Origin: a virus
Strand: one strand, 5' to 3'
Length of the DNA stretch: 64,000 nt
IMG/VR virus record: IMGVR_UViG_3300027741_000025
Coordinates: 80,364 to 144,363 of that record
A program made the position numbers and the translations under genes. Within the stretch, counting starts at the first letter, position 1. The number at the start of each line of letters is the position of its first letter. The notes beneath the pieces are model-generated. The model saw only the letters and a program-made list of their open reading frames with translations. It did no database searches and had not been told where the DNA came from. Shown piece after piece: positions 47,420-55,942 of the stretch.

Positions 47420-47941
47420 TTTTTCTTCCAATCTCTTCAAAGAATCTGCTTTTCTACCCTTTTCAGAAACAATCAAAAGATTGTCTTCTATTCCCCAATT
47501 TATGTTTATCTCAGGAGAGCTATAAATTAGAGACGGTTCTATTGATGGGTCATAAAAAGCATCCTGCATATAAACAACACTAGTGTTTTCTTCCAAACTC
47601 AAAAAGGCGTGCCCACAAAATTCAGGAATTAATAATTGAGTGTTGCTATTATCAAGAATTATCTTATAATGCTTTAAATAAGTTGGAGAATTTCTTCTTA
47701 AGTCTACACAGACATCTAAGATTTTGCCGGAAACGCATGTTACAAGCTTTTTAAAGGGAGCAACATGTATTCCTCTCAGAGAATATTTTTTATTGAAAGA
47801 GTAATTAACCTGAATTGGTTTAAAACTAACTCCTTTAAATACATTGGCATGAAATATTTCTTGGAAAAACCCTCTGTCGTCAAAATATTGCTTGTGCTCT
47901 AACACTTTGCAACCACTAATTTCTGTAGATTTCAAAAACAT
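47408..47941 (-). CDS. rmlC: dTDP-4-dehydrorhamnose 3,5-epimerase (RmlC)
   Basis: A 177-aa protein. YFDDRGFFQEIF (about 20-31), SLRGIHVAPFKKLVTCVSG (catalytic His about 59), GKILDVCVDLRRNSPTY and LIPEFCGHAFLSL (His about 119) are the RmlC cupin signatures at the usual positions, and length fits the family (about 180). It would make dTDP-4-keto-L-rhamnose. No RmlA/B/D is in the window, so it may feed on host intermediates or act for the nearby glycosyltransferases. Its start codon shares bases with the divergent HNH start. Confidence 0.88.
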   Translation of the reverse strand: MFLKSTEISGCKVLEHKQYFDDRGFFQEIFHANVFKGVSFKPIQVNYSFNKKYSLRGIHVAPFKKLVTCVSGKILDVCVDLRRNSPTYLKHYKIILDNSNTQLLIPEFCGHAFLSLEENTSVVYMQDAFYDPSIEPSLIYSSPEININWGIEDNLLIVSEKGRKADSLKRLEEKLFV

Positions 47942-48497
47942 GGAAGAATTAATTTTAGTTTTAAATAAAAACTTTCAACCTGTGGACATCGCACACTATA
48001 GAAGAGCTATAATTTTAATTTTTTTGGAAAAAGCCAAAATTGTAGAGTCAAAATCTTACAACATATATGAATGGAATGAATGGAAAAACCTAGATTTGCC
48101 GGGATACAAAACAATAAAAACGGTAAATAAAGATTTTCCTATACCTGAAATAATTATTCTCTCAAAGTATGAAAAAATACAAAAAAGAAGATTTAATGCA
48201 AATAAAAAAAACATATACAAAAGAGACAATGCAGAATGTCAGTATTGCCTAGAGCCGTTGACCTATGCGCAATCCACGCTAGATCATATATACCCAAAAA
48301 GCAAAAATGGAAAGCTTAGCTGGGAGAACTGTGTTTTATCCTGTAGGAGATGCAATCATAAAAAAGCAAACTTGTCCTTGCAAGAAGCAGGAATGGTGCT
48401 TAAAAAACCTCCAAAATCCCCAAACTCAGATCTTTTCTATTTATATTCAAAAAATATGCCAGAATCTTGGAAAGTATTTGTAAAGAAATCTATATAA
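47940..48497 (+). CDS. HNH endonuclease
   Basis: A 185-aa protein from ATG 47940. The start (MEELILVLNKNFQPVDIAHYRRAI) is the standard front of this HNH family (VLVLNxxxxPLxVxxxRRA), fixing the start. The core is CQYCLEPL (Cys pair), STLDHIYPKSKNG (catalytic His), WENCVLSCRRCNHKKA (Cys pair and HNH Asn/His). The usual role is a free-standing nuclease; phage copies may aid packaging or host-DNA degradation. It overlaps the divergent rmlC start. Confidence 0.85.
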   Translation: MEELILVLNKNFQPVDIAHYRRAIILIFLEKAKIVESKSYNIYEWNEWKNLDLPGYKTIKTVNKDFPIPEIIILSKYEKIQKRRFNANKKNIYKRDNAECQYCLEPLTYAQSTLDHIYPKSKNGKLSWENCVLSCRRCNHKKANLSLQEAGMVLKKPPKSPNSDLFYLYSKNMPESWKVFVKKSI

Positions 48498-48498
48498 T
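48491..48498 (+). promoter_or_regulatory. Late-promoter-like TATATAAT box
   Basis: The octamer ends 3 nt before the GTG at 48502 and overlaps the HNH stop codon. Confidence 0.3.
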
Positions 48499-48501
48499 TA
48501 T

Positions 48502-48639
48502 GTGAAGAATAAAAAAAGCTTTATAGACGTATCGATTGTTTGCTATTATGCTTTGACAGGCACAATAACCGGATTGTTTAGCTTTTTTACAAATTTTTTC
48601 CTAAATAAGATTGTAAACAAACCAACCAAAAAAGAATAG
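48502..48639 (+). CDS. Possible small membrane peptide (45 aa)
   Basis: GTG-initiated frame: MKNKKSFIDVSIVCYYALTG, then a hydrophobic helix (TITGLFSFFTNFFLNKIV) and a Lys-rich tail. A TATATAAT box lies 3 nt upstream, but there is no Shine-Dalgarno sequence. The composition and position support a gene; the unusual start lowers confidence. Confidence 0.35.
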   Translation: MKNKKSFIDVSIVCYYALTGTITGLFSFFTNFFLNKIVNKPTKKE

Positions 48640-48646
48640 GCTAAAT

Positions 48647-48928
48647 ATGAATTTTTACAAAATGATGAAAGTTTTGGAGGTAAACACTGTTGGAACAACA
48701 GGAGTGGCTCCTGGGCAGCAAGCAGCAAACACACAGCAAGCCCAACAATCAAACACACAGCAAGCCCAACCAACAAACACACAGCAAGCCCAACCAACAA
48801 ACACACAGCAAGCAAATAATGCTAAGACGGCAAATCCTACGAATCAAAAGCAATTAAGCCCTCAGCAACAACAAGCTGTGGTAGCTCAGATAAAAAAGCT
48901 TTTTGCAAATATTGGAATCAATTTATAA
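48647..48928 (+). CDS. Gln/Asn-rich small protein with tandem repeats
   Basis: 93 aa. Start MNFYKMMKVLEVN. The middle (about 22-60) repeats N-T-Q-Q-A-Q-(P/Q)-(T/S) four times, encoded by 24-27 bp near-identical units. The end is a helix (QQQQAVVAQIKKLFANIGINL). Low-complexity proteins like this are often small virion components. Function unknown. Confidence 0.6.
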   Translation: MNFYKMMKVLEVNTVGTTGVAPGQQAANTQQAQQSNTQQAQPTNTQQAQPTNTQQANNAKTANPTNQKQLSPQQQQAVVAQIKKLFANIGINL

Positions 48929-48934
48929 GCTAAG

Positions 48935-49129
48935 CTAAAACAATCTCTTGGAATAAACCCAACAATTTTTTTTATCACTCCAAATTACTGGGTATTTCTT
49001 TGGGAAAGAATCCAATATATCAAATAATTCCACATCTGTTTTAGATTGTTCTACGGATCTTTGGAAAATCAAAGGATGAAGATCTTTATATCTTTCTTTT
49101 AGTTTAGCAACAGTGTCTTTATTTAGCAT
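48935..49129 (-). CDS. Hypothetical small protein (64 aa)
   Basis: Segment RYKDLHPLIFQRSVEQSKTD is followed by LFDILDSFPKKYPVIWSDKK, a compact alpha/beta pattern that looks conserved rather than random. Its start overlaps the end of the GlsB-like gene by 11 nt, so it is probably co-translated. No function recognised. Confidence 0.6.
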   Translation of the reverse strand: MLNKDTVAKLKERYKDLHPLIFQRSVEQSKTDVELFDILDSFPKKYPVIWSDKKNCWVYSKRLF

Positions 49130-49376
49130 TTTTCAAATATACTCGCCACAAAGAAAGAGATATTATTCCACCTAAAATAGAAAATAATAATCCAGCAGGA
49201 CGATAAGCATCAGCATCAAACCAAATAAAACAATACAAAAAGCCACCAAGATAAGAGCCTGCGACTCCTACCAATAATGTTGGAATCCAACCAATTGGAT
49301 CTTTTCCAGGATGAATAAACTTAGATATAGAACCAACCATTAATCCAAAGAACAACCAACTCAATATAATAAACAT
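49119..49376 (-). CDS. GlsB/YeaQ/YmgE-family membrane protein (transglycosylase-associated)
   Basis: An 85-aa protein with three hydrophobic segments and the family's glycine-rich pattern: LSWLFFGLMVGSISKFIHPGKDP-GWIPTLLVGVAGSYLGG, then a third helix (GLLFSILGGIISLSLW). The family is small inner-membrane proteins linked to envelope stress. Its role in a phage is unknown. A GAGGTAAAA ribosome-binding site lies inside the end of the upstream secreted-protein gene. Confidence 0.82.
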   Translation of the reverse strand: MFIILSWLFFGLMVGSISKFIHPGKDPIGWIPTLLVGVAGSYLGGFLYCFIWFDADAYRPAGLLFSILGGIISLSLWRVYLKNAK

Positions 49377-49378
49377 TT

Positions 49379-50242
49379 TTACCTCTTTTCAACTTGCAAG
49401 TAAAAATCTGGGACCTTATTGTCCTTAATTTCACTTGCTAAATCCTTACAGTATCTAGTATATGATTTAGCAAAAGACTCAGAATCAAAATTATAAATCA
49501 GTCCCAAAGAGTCATTTACATTTTCATTGCTGAACAAAAATCTTAAAAATCTACTTTCACCAAACTCTTTTCTTAGCATTAAAGATGCAATTAAGGCTTT
49601 TGAATCAAAATTCTTTGAATCTTCTGCTGACATCTTTTTATATTTGATGTTATCTACGGCGAAAGCATTTGCAACATCTTTTCCATCAACACTTGTTGCT
49701 ATTCTAATATTATCTTTTATCTCAACTAAAGATCTATTAAGCTCTGCCATACCTTTTGTCAAAAAAATATTAGATTTAGTGTTAAACTTTTGATCTATCT
49801 CCAGAACCGAACAAATAGTAACAAAATAAGGAACTGTATCTACCAAATCTTCATCAGTATCCAAGGAAAGCCACAAAGCAATAATCTCAAGCTTTCCATC
49901 AACCATTCTGGCTTCATATCTTGGTTCACTTATATTAAAAAGCTTTTTTAGAAGATCTTTATTAGGAACCACCATTATTCTGCATTCTTTTTCGAATTTA
50001 ATATTTGGCAAACCCCATCTTTTAAGACACCAACTTTTAATATTTTCTATATTGTAGTGGAGCCATCTTCCTTGTTTATTTTCTATACTTAGAATTGTAA
50101 AATTCTCAGTAGTATACCTGTTCCAAACCAGATCTTCGTTCTGTGCAACCTGTTTACCAGCAGGCATTAAAATATTTAAATCTTGAGCAAAAACAACACA
50201 ATTTGATAGAGTCAACACTAACGCTAGTACGGTTTTAAACAT
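49379..50242 (-). CDS. Exported protein of unknown function
   Basis: A 287-aa protein. Signal peptide MFKTVLALVLTLSNCVVFAQ (cleavage after FA-Q). The mature part has RWLHYNIENIKSWCLKRWGLP and a Leu-rich C-terminus (RKEFGESRFLRFLFS). The layout recalls peptidase-MA-like secreted proteins, but the expected HExxH is absent (FLTKGMAELNRSL instead). It shares a GAGGTAAAA ribosome-binding site type with the downstream GlsB-like gene, forming an envelope-directed pair. Confidence 0.7.
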   Translation of the reverse strand: MFKTVLALVLTLSNCVVFAQDLNILMPAGKQVAQNEDLVWNRYTTENFTILSIENKQGRWLHYNIENIKSWCLKRWGLPNIKFEKECRIMVVPNKDLLKKLFNISEPRYEARMVDGKLEIIALWLSLDTDEDLVDTVPYFVTICSVLEIDQKFNTKSNIFLTKGMAELNRSLVEIKDNIRIATSVDGKDVANAFAVDNIKYKKMSAEDSKNFDSKALIASLMLRKEFGESRFLRFLFSNENVNDSLGLIYNFDSESFAKSYTRYCKDLASEIKDNKVPDFYLQVEKR

Positions 50243-50284
50243 TTTTTACCTCATTTTGATCTAGTCTATTATAGCAAAAAACTT

Positions 50285-51526
50285 TTAGTAATCTATTGTC
50301 TTTCTTGCAATAGCATCTATTATTTGTTCTTCTCTTATACTAATAATTAGTTTAGGATTATTATACCAATACTTTGAATTGAATAATCCTATTTTATCAT
50401 AAAATATAAAATCATCTCCAAAATAATTAATATTTGTAAATAAATATTTATTTATAACATCGAAATTAAACTTAAATTCAAACTTAGTGCTGTATGCACA
50501 AACAAACTCGCTTGGTATTTGAATTATGAGCTTCGAATCAGATTCGACTCCAGAATAAATCCTTTTAAATGTCATTGCAAATCTCCAGTAATATGCAGCT
50601 AGACTCACGTTAACACAGGCAAGATCAAAAGATAAAAACCACTTCTCAGAAGAAGATTCATAATATAACTTCTTGTTCCAGGAATCACTTAGTTTACTAT
50701 GAGCTAATTCAAAATTAGAATTAAACTCTTTGTTATTCAAATAAATAAAATTTCCAAAATAATTCAAATTAGTTAAATTGTTCTGAAAGTAGAGCTTAGA
50801 TGATATTTGATTACATCCCGGACATTGAGAATTAACATATGGTATAGGAACTACAAGATTATTTACAGAGGTAACGTCAGCAGGTGGAACTTCTACAGGC
50901 GTAGGAGTTGGAGTGAGGGTAGGAGTGGGTGTTGGCGTTCCTGTGGGTGTAGGATCAATATCATTTTTTGTGAAAACAATATCAACGTTATCTGAAATGA
51001 AAGATGAGGCGCATCCAACGCACCTATATGTTGTAAGGTTATTAATAAATGAAATTGATCCAGACCCCGCTATACCCGAGTAGGAATTAAACTTAAAATT
51101 AAAATAAACATCATTGCTTATTAAGCTAGAACACTCTGGAACGTCTTTAAAAGAAACTTCTTGAAGAATATTACAATCATCATTTTGATCAACATATAAA
51201 TTTTCTGCAGGTCTAGACCACTTCTTCACACTGCACAGTTGCCAATTCCAATTAGTACTTGTGAGTTCTTGGCAAATCTCGCTAACACTGTTGGATAATA
51301 TAGTTTGAAAATAAGTGGTGGGAACACTATCGCATTTAGCATCATCGGTTTTGATCGGTGGACAGCCTGAACCTGGGAGGTTCTGATACGTGCTTTTGCA
51401 GCAACCTCTTACTTGGTACCAATAAGATGATAAATTACCAGTCTTCCATGTAAATTCTTTACTGAAAGAAGTGCTAAATGTATAATTATATGAAAAAGAT
51501 TTATTAAACGATAAAGAAGATCCCAT
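50285..51526 (-). CDS. Structural protein with PT linker
   Basis: A 413-aa protein. The N-terminal 190 residues are Ser/Cys-rich beta segments (SFNKSFSYNYTFSTSFSKEF). A short PT linker ([19 protein letters not shown], about 195-213) precedes a C-terminal domain rich in aromatic strands (LYFQNNLTNLNYFGNFIYL). The same NNL-type motif appears in both halves. It probably belongs to the fibre/virion surface set despite lying far from the main cluster. AAATATACTTAT lies directly before the ATG. Confidence 0.7.
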   Translation of the reverse strand: MGSSLSFNKSFSYNYTFSTSFSKEFTWKTGNLSSYWYQVRGCCKSTYQNLPGSGCPPIKTDDAKCDSVPTTYFQTILSNSVSEICQELTSTNWNWQLCSVKKWSRPAENLYVDQNDDCNILQEVSFKDVPECSSLISNDVYFNFKFNSYSGIAGSGSISFINNLTTYRCVGCASSFISDNVDIVFTKNDIDPTPTGTPTPTPTLTPTPTPVEVPPADVTSVNNLVVPIPYVNSQCPGCNQISSKLYFQNNLTNLNYFGNFIYLNNKEFNSNFELAHSKLSDSWNKKLYYESSSEKWFLSFDLACVNVSLAAYYWRFAMTFKRIYSGVESDSKLIIQIPSEFVCAYSTKFEFKFNFDVINKYLFTNINYFGDDFIFYDKIGLFNSKYWYNNPKLIISIREEQIIDAIARKTIDY

Positions 51527-51543
51527 ATAAGTATATTTAGGGA

Positions 51544-52296
51544 CTATTCGCCAATCTTACTTAGAATTCTGGAGATTACTGGATTTCTTATTATATCTGT
51601 ATTTTGAAGCTTGTATGTTCCCACAGACTCTATATCTTGAAGTTTCTCATGCCAATATATTAAACCAGACTTGCCTGAGGGTAAATCTGACTGCTTGTCG
51701 TCTCCCACTAAAACAGCCTTACTATTAAATCCAACTCTAGTTATAAACAGCTTTATTTCTTGATAAGAGCAATTTTGAGCCTCATCAAGTATCATGTAAG
51801 CATCATGATAATTCATTCCACGCATATAAGCCAGCGGAGCTATTATTATTTCTTCGGTTCCCCTGTGATTTATTCCATTATTAATAAGAGTCTGGAGTTG
51901 TTGTTTGCTTATATATTGTAATAATTCATAGTAAATTGGCTGTAAATAAGGGTCTAATTTTTCAGCATAGCCTCCTGGAAGGAAGCCCATAGAAGAACCA
52001 ACCTCGACTACCGGTCTGGTTACTATTAGCCTCTTATAATCACCCATTAAAAGCTTTTCAATACCATATGCAACAGAGAGTTTCGTTTTTCCTGAGCCTG
52101 GTGGACCCATGGCTATCGTAACTGTGTTCTCTGCTATAGTCCTTATTAGCTGCGCCTGATTCTCTGTTTTAGGTTTCAACTTTGGCTTGAAATCTTTTAC
52201 AGGTGAATAATAATCGGGCTTGGAAGAATTCTGAGGAACCTCTTTTTTCCTTTGGTCAGAAGGCTTAGCCTTCTTGTTTTTTCTTCGTGATTTCAT
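51544..52296 (-). CDS. phoH: PhoH-like ATPase
   Basis: A 250-aa protein from ATG 52296 (an in-frame start at 52398 is unlikely because that extension overlaps the divergent gene). A basic N-terminal tail (MKSRRKNKKAKPS) is followed by the PhoH core: Walker A GPPGSGKTKL (about 63-72), LIVTRPVVEVGSSMGFLPG, APLAYMRGMN, Walker B YMILDEAQN (about 167-175), VLVGDDKQSDLP. PhoH is an RNA/ATP-binding protein with helicase-like activity, widely kept in marine phages; its exact phage role is uncertain. It is divergent from a metallopeptidase gene. Confidence 0.92.
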   Translation of the reverse strand: MKSRRKNKKAKPSDQRKKEVPQNSSKPDYYSPVKDFKPKLKPKTENQAQLIRTIAENTVTIAMGPPGSGKTKLSVAYGIEKLLMGDYKRLIVTRPVVEVGSSMGFLPGGYAEKLDPYLQPIYYELLQYISKQQLQTLINNGINHRGTEEIIIAPLAYMRGMNYHDAYMILDEAQNCSYQEIKLFITRVGFNSKAVLVGDDKQSDLPSGKSGLIYWHEKLQDIESVGTYKLQNTDIIRNPVISRILSKIGE

Positions 52297-52318
52297 GTTG
52301 TTAATAGTATATATTAAT

Positions 52319-52777
52319 ATGTTAAAAATAAATTTCAAATATTTTCTTGAATCAGAAGAAAAATCAAACTTAGAAAAAACAATTTCAAGATTGCCCAAGA
52401 AACATAGAGAGCTTATCCATAACTACAAATTCAAATATAAAGACAAAACAACATTGGACAAAAAAAATGTAGGGTTGTTGTGTGGAGATAAAATTGAGAT
52501 AGCCGGAGGCTGGAACTACAGCAAAGAATTCGTAACTCTACACGAGATAGGACACGTTGTTTGGGAGAAATTATCTTCTTCAGAAAAACACAAGTGGAAA
52601 GATCTGTTGTCTAAAACAATAGATGATCAAAAAAAGAAAGCGGATAAAGTTAGCAAATCATCTTTAGATCAAAATCCCGAAGAAATATTTGCAATGACAT
52701 ATGCGTGTGCATATTCAAAACACCCATCGCATTATTTTTATAACAAAAAATGGATTAAATTTGTGAAGTCGATTTAA
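52319..52777 (+). CDS. Zinc metallopeptidase-like protein with capsid-targeting-like leader
   Basis: A 152-aa protein from ATG 52319: MLKINFKYFLESEEKSN fits F-x-x-F-L-E. HEIGH at about 78-82 (VTLHEIGHVVWE) is a full HExxH zinc motif, and NPEEIFAMTYACAY about 40 residues later supplies the Glu helix expected as the third ligand. It is probably an active peptidase that may be packaged and either mature the head or act in the new host. There is no Shine-Dalgarno sequence, and an AT-rich TATATATTAAT precedes the ATG. It is divergent from phoH (22 nt apart). Confidence 0.72.
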   Translation: MLKINFKYFLESEEKSNLEKTISRLPKKHRELIHNYKFKYKDKTTLDKKNVGLLCGDKIEIAGGWNYSKEFVTLHEIGHVVWEKLSSSEKHKWKDLLSKTIDDQKKKADKVSKSSLDQNPEEIFAMTYACAYSKHPSHYFYNKKWIKFVKSI

Positions 52778-52797
52778 ACATGTAAACTACCCAGCCC

Positions 52798-53562
52798 CTA
52801 AAGGTCTGAATTTTCTAGTTCCGGAATGTATAAATCAGAATTAAAATCAAAATAAGATTCAACAAAACCTTCGCATTTATTTGCTGTGCTATATCCTTGC
52901 TTATGATTAATTCCAATTCTCTTGCATCTAGATATCATCGGGCATATTGAATAATATTTATTATCTCTTATTAATTGTCCAAACTTTACATCACCATTAT
53001 ATTTATCGCCTCTTATATACGCATATTTATCCCAAATAGACTTAGTAATAGCAAAATCTGTTGATGAGATCCAATCTATTTTATGAATATTGTTTAAATA
53101 TTTATTTGCATTTTCTTTATTTATAATTGGATTTTTGAATATTGAAGAGGCACAATAAGCAAAACATTCTGGATATTCTGACCGGGCTTTTTCATAAAAA
53201 TTTAGTGCATCTTTACATAATAATATATCATCTTCTAAGTAGATACCAAAATTTGTTTTGGTAAAAACATAGTCCATAAGAAACTTACAACTGCCTTCGG
53301 GACCAAGATTAAAATCAGGACTAATAATCTCAAAACTTTTATATAAATTTTTATTTTTATATGCATACAAAAAATCTAATACAGATCTATTACATTTACT
53401 ATATTCTGTATGGTCTACTTCGTATAATATTTTTTCAATGCTATCTACACATATTACTACTGAGTAATTGTTAATATTATAACAATTTTCTATTGATGAA
53501 ATTGTTTTTTTGAGCGTATCTAATTTATTAAATGTTAAAATTCCAATATACTTATCATACAT
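52798..53562 (-). CDS. Glycosyltransferase (GT2-like)
   Basis: A 254-aa protein from ATG 53562 (a TTG at 53571 is an alternative). The GT-A fold starts with YIGILTFNKLDTLKKTISSI, with GPEGSCKFLMDY and FGIYLEDDILLCKDAL (EDD is the DXD-type motif, about 113-115). Aromatic acceptor-side residues follow. Its start overlaps the upstream GT by 8 nt, so three GTs on this strand are translationally linked. Donor and acceptor are unknown. Confidence 0.78.
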   Translation of the reverse strand: MYDKYIGILTFNKLDTLKKTISSIENCYNINNYSVVICVDSIEKILYEVDHTEYSKCNRSVLDFLYAYKNKNLYKSFEIISPDFNLGPEGSCKFLMDYVFTKTNFGIYLEDDILLCKDALNFYEKARSEYPECFAYCASSIFKNPIINKENANKYLNNIHKIDWISSTDFAITKSIWDKYAYIRGDKYNGDVKFGQLIRDNKYYSICPMISRCKRIGINHKQGYSTANKCEGFVESYFDFNSDLYIPELENSDL

Positions 53563-54370
53563 TATATTCAATCTTACTAAACTCTATATCTGGGTTAAAG
53601 TTCCAAAAGTAACTGGGGTTGGTGTTGTTGTTTAGCTTTAACAACTTAGATTTACTTAAACAACTTTTCTTTAAAATATTATATAATTTTTCATGAGATA
53701 TTTTAGATTCAAAGATACTATGCTGCCCTCTGTCATCTCCGTGAATACCATTGCTACTCCATCCATAAACACCAAAATGCCCGTGCCTGTTTCTTATGGG
53801 AGCAATAGAGGTAAGATTATTGGTATTTAATATATCTTGTAAATCTAAATCGAAACCTCTAATCTCAGAGTTTTCTTCATAGAAACTATTAATATATTTA
53901 AAAAATTTATCTCTGCCGATAAGAGCAGATCTTAGTGAAGCAGAGGATCTGACTATTGTATTTTTATTACCTTTTGGTTTTTCCCAAGCACCAATATGAA
54001 AATACAAAACATTGTCATGCTTTTCTAAGACTGAATCTTCAATTATTTTATAACACATTCTTAAATAATCTTTGCTTATGATTATATCATCTTCTATTGA
54101 GATAATATGATCATAATTATGATTATCAAAAATATGCTTTACAGCAGTATACCAAGAAAGCTTTCCCACATTGTTGTCAAAGTTTATTCTTTTAAAATCG
54201 TCTGTTATTACAGAATTATAATCTTCTGTGTATCCATTCACTGGGTGTGGGTCAACAAACACAAAAGTATCTATTGTGTCAGAAAGATCTGCAAGCTTTT
54301 GATACTCTAAAGAGAGTTGTAAAAAGGCAGAACGATCATGAAAAGTATTGCGTACTATTGCAGTTTTCAT
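53555..54370 (-). CDS. Glycosyltransferase-like protein
   Basis: A 271-aa protein. The start at 54370 overlaps the upstream stop (TGATG). KTAIVRNTFHDRSAFLQLSL opens a GT-A-like fold; HIISIEDDIIISKDYLRMCY (about 89-108) has the EDD motif found also in the next gene, and FGVYGWSSNGIHG may be the acceptor loop. The two neighbours share this EDD(I) pattern and are probably paralogues. Confidence 0.75.
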   Translation of the reverse strand: MKTAIVRNTFHDRSAFLQLSLEYQKLADLSDTIDTFVFVDPHPVNGYTEDYNSVITDDFKRINFDNNVGKLSWYTAVKHIFDNHNYDHIISIEDDIIISKDYLRMCYKIIEDSVLEKHDNVLYFHIGAWEKPKGNKNTIVRSSASLRSALIGRDKFFKYINSFYEENSEIRGFDLDLQDILNTNNLTSIAPIRNRHGHFGVYGWSSNGIHGDDRGQHSIFESKISHEKLYNILKKSCLSKSKLLKLNNNTNPSYFWNFNPDIEFSKIEYNV

Positions 54371-55101
54371 CAAATTGGTCTGCTTTGAATTTCCGTGAGC
54401 AATTTGGGAAGAGTTGACATAGCTTCTTCTGTAATTCGCTCATATTCATTTATATCAAGAGCGAATATCTGGTAGTGGTGACAAATTGGGTTCTTCATAA
54501 CCTGTGGGTTGTATCCCTTACTTTGAGTCTTCAAAGTCATGAAAAAGCTCATCCCAACCTGAGGTAGAGTCTCATTCCAAGGACCGCAATCATTCCAACA
54601 CTCCCTTGTCATGAGACACATATATTCCTGCAGAAACTCAACCTTTTGTTCACCCATCACATAGCTTGAAAAATCTACACCGATCATTCCAGACTTATTA
54701 TTATCTGCGACATTAATCAATAAGTCTAACCATGCTGGGTTTAATACCACAACATCGCAATGCATGAAAACAATATACTTGGAATTCTTGTCTGCTGCTT
54801 TTACGCCTTTATTGGCAGCACTAGACCAATACTCATTCTTTGGAAGTCTTACCAACTTAACTTCATTTTTAATATCTTCTAGAAAAGACTGAGATTCTTC
54901 ATCGCTTCCATTGTCAACAACAATAATCTCGTAGTTATTGTTAAAGCTAGTTACAGCTATGCTCTGAAGGCATATGTTCAGATACTCTGGGCGGTCTTTA
55001 TGAACCACTACAATGCTTATCTGATCTTCAACGCTTTCATGTGTTGGTATGACTAATTCGGGCTTCTTGCCCCCTTCAAGGGGATTGTGTGGCTTGTTCA
55101 T
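54370..55101 (-). CDS. Family 2 glycosyltransferase
   Basis: A 243-aa protein. The N-terminal 25 residues are extra. Then ISIVVVHKDRPEYLNICLQSI, EIIVVDNGSDEES, NKGVKAA and YIVFMHCDVVVLNPAW (HCD in place of DXD, about 113-115). Pro/Trp-rich CGPWNETLPQVGMSFF follows. This is a classical GT2 core. Strong AAAGGAAC ribosome-binding site. It starts the three-gene GT cluster and may modify virion proteins, DNA or the host surface. Confidence 0.88.
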   Translation of the reverse strand: MNKPHNPLEGGKKPELVIPTHESVEDQISIVVVHKDRPEYLNICLQSIAVTSFNNNYEIIVVDNGSDEESQSFLEDIKNEVKLVRLPKNEYWSSAANKGVKAADKNSKYIVFMHCDVVVLNPAWLDLLINVADNNKSGMIGVDFSSYVMGEQKVEFLQEYMCLMTRECWNDCGPWNETLPQVGMSFFMTLKTQSKGYNPQVMKNPICHHYQIFALDINEYERITEEAMSTLPKLLTEIQSRPI

Positions 55102-55132
55102 GTTTTGTTCCTTTGAACCTATTTTAATTGTT

Positions 55133-55345
55133 TTAGTCTTCTATTTCAACATCAAAAATGCCGCGAGAACACATGCATTCAACACTGAATCCGCTTGAAT
55201 TCTGCACAACGTCTTTGTAAGTTTTTTCGACAGAATTAAGATAGTCTTCAGATTTCTTTAAATCTTTAAAAGCTTTTTCCACTCTGACGAAGATAAATTC
55301 ACCATTAATTTGTCTAGCGACATTCACTATTATGAAAGTTTTCAC
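55133..55345 (-). CDS. Small hypothetical protein (70 aa)
   Basis: Start MKTFIIVNVARQINGEFIFV. It has beta strands, a helix with KKSEDYLNSVEK and a Cys-containing end (SVECMCSRGIFDVEI). The start overlaps the stop of 55342-55611 (ATGA). No family recognised. Confidence 0.6.
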   Translation of the reverse strand: MKTFIIVNVARQINGEFIFVRVEKAFKDLKKSEDYLNSVEKTYKDVVQNSSGFSVECMCSRGIFDVEIED

Positions 55346-55611
55346 TCTGGGAACTCCAATTCTTCTTTTTCAATTTTAAATTTATTTTTACTGTTTTCTT
55401 TTGCTATGTACTTATCTAGATTTAAAATGAAGCTATTCAGGGCTTGAAAAGGATAGTTAGCAGCAGCCTTCTTCAAAGATTGTTTTAAATTTTCATCTAT
55501 AAACTTTTCATCAATTGCATCATAAACGTTTTTTAGTGTTATTTTAATGAAAGACCTAGGTCCTCCACCTGCCCCTGAAATATTAAATCTGACATTTTCA
55601 GCTTCTTGCAT
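55342..55611 (-). CDS. Small hypothetical protein (89 aa)
   Basis: NISGAGGGPRSFIKITLKNVYDAIDEKF opens the protein, then Lys/Asn-rich helices (KKAAANYPFQALNSFILNLDKY). It abuts its neighbours by 1-4 nt overlaps, forming an operon of three small genes (55925 to 55133). Function unknown. Confidence 0.6.
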   Translation of the reverse strand: MQEAENVRFNISGAGGGPRSFIKITLKNVYDAIDEKFIDENLKQSLKKAAANYPFQALNSFILNLDKYIAKENSKNKFKIEKEELEFPE

Positions 55612-55925
55612 TAATCTTCCTCTTTGCTTTCTTCTTCATTTGATTGATCTTCTTGTGTTGTCTCAGGAATATACTTCTTTCTTAATTTTTCATAATCCAA
55701 GTCTTTCAAAACATCGCCAACATTTGAACTGCCACTAACCACATCAACAACAGCAGATGTGTCAACTTTTCTCAAAACCTGCATTTCGATGGCTCTTTTT
55801 TTATCCTCGTCTATTGATTCATCAAGAAAATAGACTCTACCCCCAGAATAATCCACCATGCAAAAGCATTTTTTTTGATCAAAAACAACAAGCATGGGCA
55901 CTAAATATTTAATGGACATTTCCAT
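55611..55925 (-). CDS. Small hypothetical acidic protein (104 aa)
   Basis: Beta-rich start (IKYLVPMLVVFDQKKCFCMVDYSGGRVYFLDE) and an acidic tail (TTQEDQSNEEESKEED). It heads the 55.1-55.9 kb mini-operon and is 17 nt from the divergent leader-bearing gene at 55943. No function recognised. Confidence 0.55.
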   Translation of the reverse strand: MEMSIKYLVPMLVVFDQKKCFCMVDYSGGRVYFLDESIDEDKKRAIEMQVLRKVDTSAVVDVVSGSSNVGDVLKDLDYEKLRKKYIPETTQEDQSNEEESKEED

Positions 55926-55942
55926 ACAACTAACTGAGTAAA

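Noticed and set aside
52297-52398. N-terminal extension of PhoH and of the 52319 metallopeptidase across the divergent gap
   Set aside because: Both extensions would overlap each other's coding DNA; the internal ATGs at 52296 and 52319 fit the families and the leader pattern.
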